A stretch of 64,000 bases of DNA from Vitellaria paradoxa (Eukaryota; Streptophyta; Magnoliopsida; Ericales; Sapotaceae). The DNA lies in contig CM034236.1 in assembly GCA_019916065.1 (NCBI GenBank), positions 11,505,334-11,569,333 of the forward strand. The letters are read 5' to 3'. Position numbers and translations under genes: made by a program. Below the pieces are notes generated by a model that saw nothing but the letters and a program-made list of their open reading frames with translations, was not told where the DNA came from and ran no database searches. Below, piece by piece: positions 57,921 through 64,000 of this stretch (its first letter is position 1; each line of letters opens with the position of its first letter).

Positions 57921-58977
57921 GGCCCCGTTTGATAATGTTTCCATTTTCTGTTTATATTTTTAAAATTTTATAAACTCGCAACAGAAATATGTTTAATAAA
58001 TCTGTTTACATTTTTTTATTTCTAAAAAACATTAAAACATAAATAGAAAAACGCAAATATATTTCTAAAAAACATTAAAACATAAATAGAAAAACGCAAA
58101 TAGAAAAAATGTGTTTTCATTCTGATTTATTTTTCTGTTGCCAATATTTTGTCAATTTTAAAACTTTGTCTATTTTTGTTACGTTACATAAAAATAAATT
58201 ATTTTATTTAAATATTTTATTAAAATAAGTTATTTTAATAAATAATATGATTAAATTCAATAAATTAAATTAATTATATAAATTAATATAAATTATTTTT
58301 AATAAATAATAAAACCAAATTAATTAATTTACTTTAATTTAATAATTAATTATTGCTAAATTATCTAAAATAAATATCATAATTAATTTATTTAATTTAG
58401 TAATTAAATTAATTTATATAAAATAATTAATAATAAATAATTAAATTACATTAATTTTTAATTCAATTTAATTTAATTTAATAATTATTATTAAAGTATT
58501 TTAAATAAATATCATAATTTAATTAAATTAAATTATTCATGATTCAATTAATTTAATTTATATAAAATATATTTCATTAAATTATTTTAATAAATAATTT
58601 AATTAATTTAATTAATTTAAAAATAAATAATTTAATTTAATAATTAATCTAATTTAATTATTTATTTAATATGAAATATATTTTATATTTATTAAATTTA
58701 ATGATTTTAATAAATAATTTATTGTATTAATTTAATTAATTATATTAATTAAATTAAATTAATATAAAATATATTTTATTAAGTTCTATTGATTTTTTAA
58801 ACTAATAAAATTAAATATTTTCTAAAATAAAAAATTAATAATTATAAACAAACTTATATTTTCAAACGCAGTTTCAGTTTTCATTTCAAAAAATATAAAC
58901 AGTAACAGAAAACAAAAAACAGAAAACGGCAACAAAAAAATAACAACAAAAAAACGACAGTATTATCAAATGAACAC
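57921..58977. mobile_element. PIF-like AT-rich element, 1,057 bp
   Basis: The left end, GGCCCCGTTTGATAATGTT, is inverted at the right (GTATTATCAAATGAACAC). A 3-bp duplication, TCA, is at 57918-57920 and 58978-58980. Inside are a 45-bp local duplication (ATTTCTAAAAAACATTAAAA twice, 58019 and 58062) and an AT-only core. No transposase is encoded. Confidence 0.7.
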
Positions 58978-58980
58978 TCA

Positions 58981-59580
58981 ATATTTGGTCACGTTTAATT
59001 TAATTTCAAGACTAATTGATTTCTTCTTTAACATATCAATATTAGGCATTCTTGGTGACTCGCGTCCAATTGTATCACTATTCTTTAATGATCACAGAAT
59101 ATTTCAAGAGAAGTGTTTGGACTTTTTCGTTCAAAATATGGTTTAATGATTCTGTCTTTGCTTTTGATCGTGAATAATTAAGCATTGGGTCCTTGTTTTA
59201 TAAAACCCAAGAAAGTTTGGATTGTTGATTGAGAAATTATGCATTGCTAGGGTTTTTATTGCCTGTATATTTGTTCTTGTAAGAATACGTGGATCTGCAT
59301 CTTCAATGAGGTCAAGTGAGACTAGTGGTAGATGAGCATGAGATGTTTGGATTTATTTTTTGGTTCTTTTAAGTGGTCCTTTGCTTTGCATGGCCTGTAA
59401 CATTTTCTATTTTTATGGATTTTGTTCAAAGACCAGCACTTGCATGTGTTTGCAGAAGTACATTAAGCAGCATGATGACATCAAGCTTTCGGCCCTGGGA
59501 ATGTGTATGTGTTCTTGAATTCTTCACGTTGTAAATCTGGTTTCCAAGTTCCTTCGTATTGTTCTTGAATTCTTCATTTG
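58981..59580. other. Intergenic DNA without recognised features
   Basis: No coding frame or clear repeat. Composition is less AT-rich than the flanking transposons. Confidence 0.5.
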
Positions 59581-59589
59581 TAAATAAGG

Positions 59590-61883
59590 CATGGTCTTAA
59601 AAATCAGCGTTCTGTAATGGTAGCGTCCGTTACGTAACGGAATCAATTGGTGCCGCAATCGTTAAGGTCACATTATGTGTAGTGGAACAGGAATTACACT
59701 GTAACGAGGCCGTTACGGTGCCGAAATGACCATTATACTTAATTTTTCAACAAAACTATAAACAAAGGTTTTAAATAGAGAAAATACTTGATTTGGGGTC
59801 TTGCGAAAGAACAAGAATTGTGAAAAAATCGAATGAGTGAAGCGACTGAAGTCTTCTTGCTCCGAATTGAGATTAAGCCGAATGCCAAAAACTTCCCGTT
59901 CATCTTTTTTCTAGCTTCAACCTTCGAGTATTTAGATTTTTTACTCTCCTGTTCGAATTCTGGGTTATTGTTACAAAAATTTTGAAACAAAATTTGAAAG
60001 GAAACTGAAGAAGTGCTCGGAACCACTGAGAACGGTCTAAAGAGGAAGAGTGTAGAAGAATGAAGAAGCTGCACACTTGCTTTGGGCGGCGGGTGGGTGG
60101 GTTCCTTGGGATTGAACGAGCATTAATTGTTGGTACGTAAGGGAGACTAAATAAATTGGTTTAATATGTATCATATTAATATAATATATAAATATAATAT
60201 ATTATATTTCAATTAACCGAGACTAAATAAATTAGTTTTGATGTATATGATATAATAATATATTATATTTTAGTTAAATATATTAAATTATTTTTAATTA
60301 TAATTAAATTTTTACATCAAGAAATAGGTGGTGTTTGTTTGGTAAAAAAAATTAGTATAAAAGTAGCATGTAACAAAATTTAATTGAACAAAATATTAAA
60401 AAAAGTTAATAAAAATTGAAAATTTTTGATATTTTTAAGTAAACCAAATATCTTATATTGTGTGCATTTAGTGTTCTAACAAACTCAATAAAACAAAATA
60501 AATCTCCAACAACCTCTATAAATCACTCAAATTCCCATCTTTACTAATTTCAAAAAATTTCAATATTTTCCTAAAAAAAAAATTCGGAAGGAGGTTTATT
60601 GAATGCGTAAATTTTTTTAACAATTATATTTTTCGAGTCGAAAACTTACATTGAATGTTGATTTTTTGAATTTGTGAGAACGGTTTTAGGATAATTGTTC
60701 CAACGATTTGCTACTATCATTCCCAAAAAAATGCGCCAAAATTAACTCAAATCACATTTTATCTCAATTTATATTTTTTTTACTACTCTAAATGCACCAA
60801 TTATATAATTTAGATAGTTAGATTAAAAGTTACTAATTAAGTATCACTATTATACCGTAATATATTAACAAAAATAAAAATTATATTAAATTATAGTTGT
60901 AATAAATTTAATTTAATATAATTAATATTATTATATTAATATAATATATAATTTATATTAGTTATATTAAATAATATTAATTATATATTTTACATTAAAA
61001 TTTATTAATTAAGCATAATGTTACACCACAACATATTAATAAAAATATTAGCTACAATAAAAGTTATATTAAATTATAGTTGTAATAAATTTAATTTAAT
61101 ATAATTTATAATATTATTATATTAATATGTTATATAATTTATATTCGTTATATTAAATATTATTAATTAAGTATAACTGTTATATATAATATATTTAAAA
61201 AATAATTTAAACATAATTATAATAATATATAATATAATTTATATTCATCATACTAAACATTATTAATCGAGCATTTTATATTAAAAATTATAAATGAAAT
61301 ATGAATGTTATACCATAGCATATTAACAAAAATAATAGTTACACTAGGAATTATATTAAATTAAATTAAATTTATTGTAGTTAATTAAATTTAATTTAAG
61401 ATTTTAGCTATAAAAAATATATATAACACCAAACATTTATATTTTATATTTTGATGGTACAAAGTAATGAAATAATATAATGTTTAATTTTGTAGGGTAA
61501 CAATGCCACTTTAATCAAACATGGAGAGTGGTTGTTGTGGTTTTATTCCTAGTGATGGTGATTATGACACTCTTAGAATTAATTCTAGTAAAAATATTAG
61601 TTTGAAATTTGTAACACCCATTGGTACCAGTCATAACGTGAAATGTGAATTTTGTGGAAAAATTATTAACGGGAGCTTACTTATGTGAAGTAATACTTGA
61701 CTATATTAATATATTTGAATTACTAAATCATCAAAAACCATGTAATTTAAGTGAATTGTGAATATGAAAAAAAAATCACGCCTTCGATTTCTGTTTGCTT
61801 TATGCGACACCCGTTATAACCCGTTTCCACGTTACCGCAACCGTTACCGTTACGACATTCATTACTGTTTTTTAAAAACCATG
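59590..61883 (+). mobile_element. Degenerate hAT element, about 2.3 kb
   Basis: The left end (CATGGTCTTAAAAATCAGCG, then TCCGTTACGTAACGG) is inverted at the right (CCGTTACCGTTACGACATTC, then TTTTTTAAAAACCATG). The 8-bp flanks AAATAAGG (59582-59589) and AACTGAGG (61884-61891) match at six of eight positions and may be an aged target duplication. Inside, 61520-61690 reads MESGCCGFIPSDGDYDTLRI and then SHNVKCEFCGKIINGS, the beginning of a BED-type zinc finger of hAT transposases, cut off by a stop. A MITE (60461-60795) is nested inside. Confidence 0.6.
60461..60795 (-). mobile_element. MITE nested in the hAT element
   Basis: On the minus strand its block order matches the element at 2164-2541: GGTGCATTTAGAGTAGTAAA, AAATTGAGATAAAATGTG, GATAGTAGCAAATCGTTGG, ATATTGAAATTTTTTGAAAT and GGAGATTTATTTTGTTTT. 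Termini are TGCATTTAGTGTT and its inverse. No clear target duplication. Confidence 0.62.
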
Positions 61884-61891
61884 AACTGAGG

Positions 61892-62422
61892 TGCATGGAG
61901 ATGTCCTCTTCTTAGAAAACTTCCCTCAAAAAAGTTCCACGGAGAAAATTGAAATGGATTTTTTTTTATTTTTCAAGGGAGACTTTTTTGTTTTCATTGT
62001 GACTCCAATCCAGATTTCAGGCATTGGGAGTTTGAAAACTTTCAATTTTTAGCCAATGTGCTAACCCTTTGAATTTGAAAAACATCATTAATTGCGCACT
62101 GCATACGTAAATTCACACAAATATTGACATCTCTCATCTTATGTAATTTTTTGACAATTTTGTTGCCTAGTCCTTTAGTGTGAATTTCTTTGGAGTTTGG
62201 AGACATATTGAGCACCTTGGACACCATCCACACTATTGTATAGCTTGCTAACAACTGTTGTATAATTCCAATTATTCCCACTGTCATCGTGATTGCTGAG
62301 ATTTTAAAGACAAATGGAATGACTATGCAGAACAGTAATAGCTCATATCTTTTTAATGCTTACCATCCTTTACTTATTATGGTAACCCTTGTAAATTGAT
62401 TATATTTCTAGGAATTAATCAG
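61892..62422. other. Intergenic DNA
   Basis: No supported gene. A minus-strand frame at 62042-62287 has no recognisable domain. Confidence 0.45.
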
Positions 62423-62875
62423 AGGTTTCAATATCTATTGTTGGCACAAAAGATGATATGATCCGGAAACCTAAAGTGAGTTTGCTTAACTTTTCATATT
62501 CGTATTAATTTTCAGTAGAATTCTTTTTATCAGGGGGCAAACTCAAGAAGAGTCTAGTAAGGACAGTTGCCCTCGCTGACTTGAAATATTATACTAAAGT
62601 TTTATTAATTTTGTTATTTTTTTCTTATAAATTATACTCATTTTTTTTTCTATATTTTGCCCTCACTGTATTTTTACTTCTGCTTTTATTACCTTAAAAA
62701 CATAATTTTGTCCCCACTGATTATAAATCCTGAATCCTCCCCTACTTATTATTATTGTTCTCTCTCTTTCTATATTTATTAGACTGAAATTTTGCTAAGG
62801 AAGAATGAGAATGCTGAAATTTGGAAGGCCACTGATGGTGCTACACTTGAAGAGGCAGCAGTTGAGAAGGAATGA
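62423..62875 (+). other. Two exon-like segments of an unidentified gene
   Basis: Segment 62423-62475 follows a TTAATCAG acceptor-like site and ends AAA|GTGAGT; it can be read VSISIVGTKDDMIRKPK. Segment 62783-62875 follows TTTATTAG and reads TEILLRKNENAEIWKATDGA, then TLEEAAVEKE and TGA. The phases agree. I do not recognise the protein, and no upstream exons or start were found. They could be the end of a real gene, or a fragment. Confidence 0.3.
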
Positions 62876-64000
62876 CAAATTAGCTCCGGAGACTTAAGAC
62901 CTGACAGGTTAGGGAAGACACATATCTGAGAGTAGTTGTGCAGGATATGAAAATGCAAGTTGTGAAGTTTCCATGATCGTGGAACCTGAAAATTTGTACT
63001 GGTTAATTTGGTGGCAGGACAGGTAATTGGATCATTGCATTCAATTGTTTGTTCATCTCATTTTCCTAGCTAGGGTTGTTAAGATCAACTCCAACAGGGG
63101 CTGTTAGCTTTGGCATACCATCCATGTAACTAAAACATACAGGATACACATATGCAGATTCATTATCTCTCTCTCCCTTCATCTTTATTGTGTATGTCTA
63201 TCTCTGTGCGTGAAAGACTCACGTGAGATTTTGGCAAAATATTTATGCATAATTTTTCATGTGCTTAAATATTGGTGATTTGGTGAAGGCACGTATGTCT
63301 ATAATATTGTATAGTTGATGTTATCAGTCTCAGACAATAAGGCCAAGTGGAATGCTTACTGATATATATTTTTCATACATTTAACATGTAAGGAATAAAG
63401 AGAATGCGCAAGGCATCAAAAGACCCTCTAAAACTGTTAGAAAGAAACAGAGCTCGTCAAAGAAGCAACGATTGGGGCATCATATCAGTACGACAAGACC
63501 AAGGGCTTGGTGATTGAACCTTGATCTCTTTTGTTATTTCATTTGAAATGCAAAAACTGAAGAGAGCCAAATCTGCAGGAAGAATGCCAAATTTCTAACA
63601 ACATAATTTATTAAACTTTCAATTTTGGGTTAGTACTAATTAGATTTACATTTTTATAAAGAACTAAACTTTGTTAGTCATGTTGCACATAATCTGAATC
63701 ATTCCTAGTAACACAGGCGATTATATGCAAAGAAAACAAATTAAAAAGTAATCCCTTAAATATGTAAAATTTAAGTGGTTTGACAAATTATCTATATTTA
63801 AATCTATTCTATATTTGATTTTTAAGTTCGTAACTTTCAATGATGGAGTAAAGATTACAAGAACAAAGGAAAAATCTTATAACAATCTTTCTTACCTTAT
63901 TACATATATATCTTTTTCTATTTCACAAACTTAAAAAATTCTAATATAAACTTATAGAATGTGTGCACCAAGTAGCCTAAATCGTTTGTTTATTAGCTGT
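62876..64000. other. Right edge of the window, possible basic C-terminal tail
   Basis: An open stretch around 63390-63510 reads NKENAQGIKRPSKTVRKKQS and SSKKQRLGHHI before a stop. It is Lys/Arg/Ser-rich like a nuclear protein tail, but has no splice-site support. Otherwise the region is AT-rich and featureless. Confidence 0.3.

Noticed and set aside
59739..60074. 111-codon minus-strand frame
   Set aside because: It lies inside the degenerate hAT element, has no domain and biased composition.

Overview
The window looks like nuclear DNA of a flowering plant, most likely a eudicot. It is strongly AT-rich, its genes are split by GT-AG introns, and the space between genes is filled with plant transposons (PIF/Tourist-like MITEs, MULEs, hATs, solo LTRs, tRNA-derived SINEs, an RTE-type LINE). 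The proteins have clear plant relatives. There are no operons, CRISPR arrays or prokaryotic signals. Species and exact identity percentages cannot be fixed by eye; duplicated copies were compared by reading them side by side.

Layout. Positions 26-262 hold the last coding exon of an XRCC4-like DNA-repair gene. Positions 2547-6932 are a seven-copy tandem array (about 616 bp per unit) with exon-like segments. Next come a solo-LTR-like element (7692-9251) and a 2.1-kb palindromic Mutator-like element (9289-11388, 9-bp target duplication). The main gene, 14373-22311, is a ten-exon CWF19L2/CwfJ-family gene whose exons join in phase into a protein of about 803 residues. A one-exon kelch-like gene lies at 26424-27599. 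A repeat-rich stretch fills 27600-34868.

The central structure is a direct segmental duplication. About 11.1 kb (around 10693-21840) recurs at about 34869-46000, including upstream gene fragments, introns and transposons nested in introns. The second copy of the CWF19-like gene is broken: it has lost a splice acceptor, has a 5-bp frameshifting deletion and two in-frame stops, and lacks the last exon. The left breakpoint falls inside one arm of the MULE palindrome.

After 46000 the window is mostly repeats: purine-rich tandem units (46735-47800), a 2.16-kb solo LTR (49574-51729), a composite SINE carrying a 5S-rRNA-like segment (51906-52397), a 5'-truncated RTE-type LINE with an 18-bp target duplication (52522-53350), and a small MULE-type MITE (54781-54945). 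A PIF-like element (55068-56178) appears to have captured the 5' end of a plant CCCH zinc-finger gene. A broken lipid-transfer-protein gene lies at 56400-56702 on the minus strand. Then follow a 1.06-kb PIF-like element, a degenerate hAT (59590-61883) and two unidentified exon-like segments near 62423-62875.

Only three genes look functional: XRCC4-like (partial), CWF19L2-like and kelch-like. They show no shared pathway; DNA end-joining and splicing/lariat turnover are separate nuclear processes. Much of the rest records gene-fragment duplication and capture by transposons.
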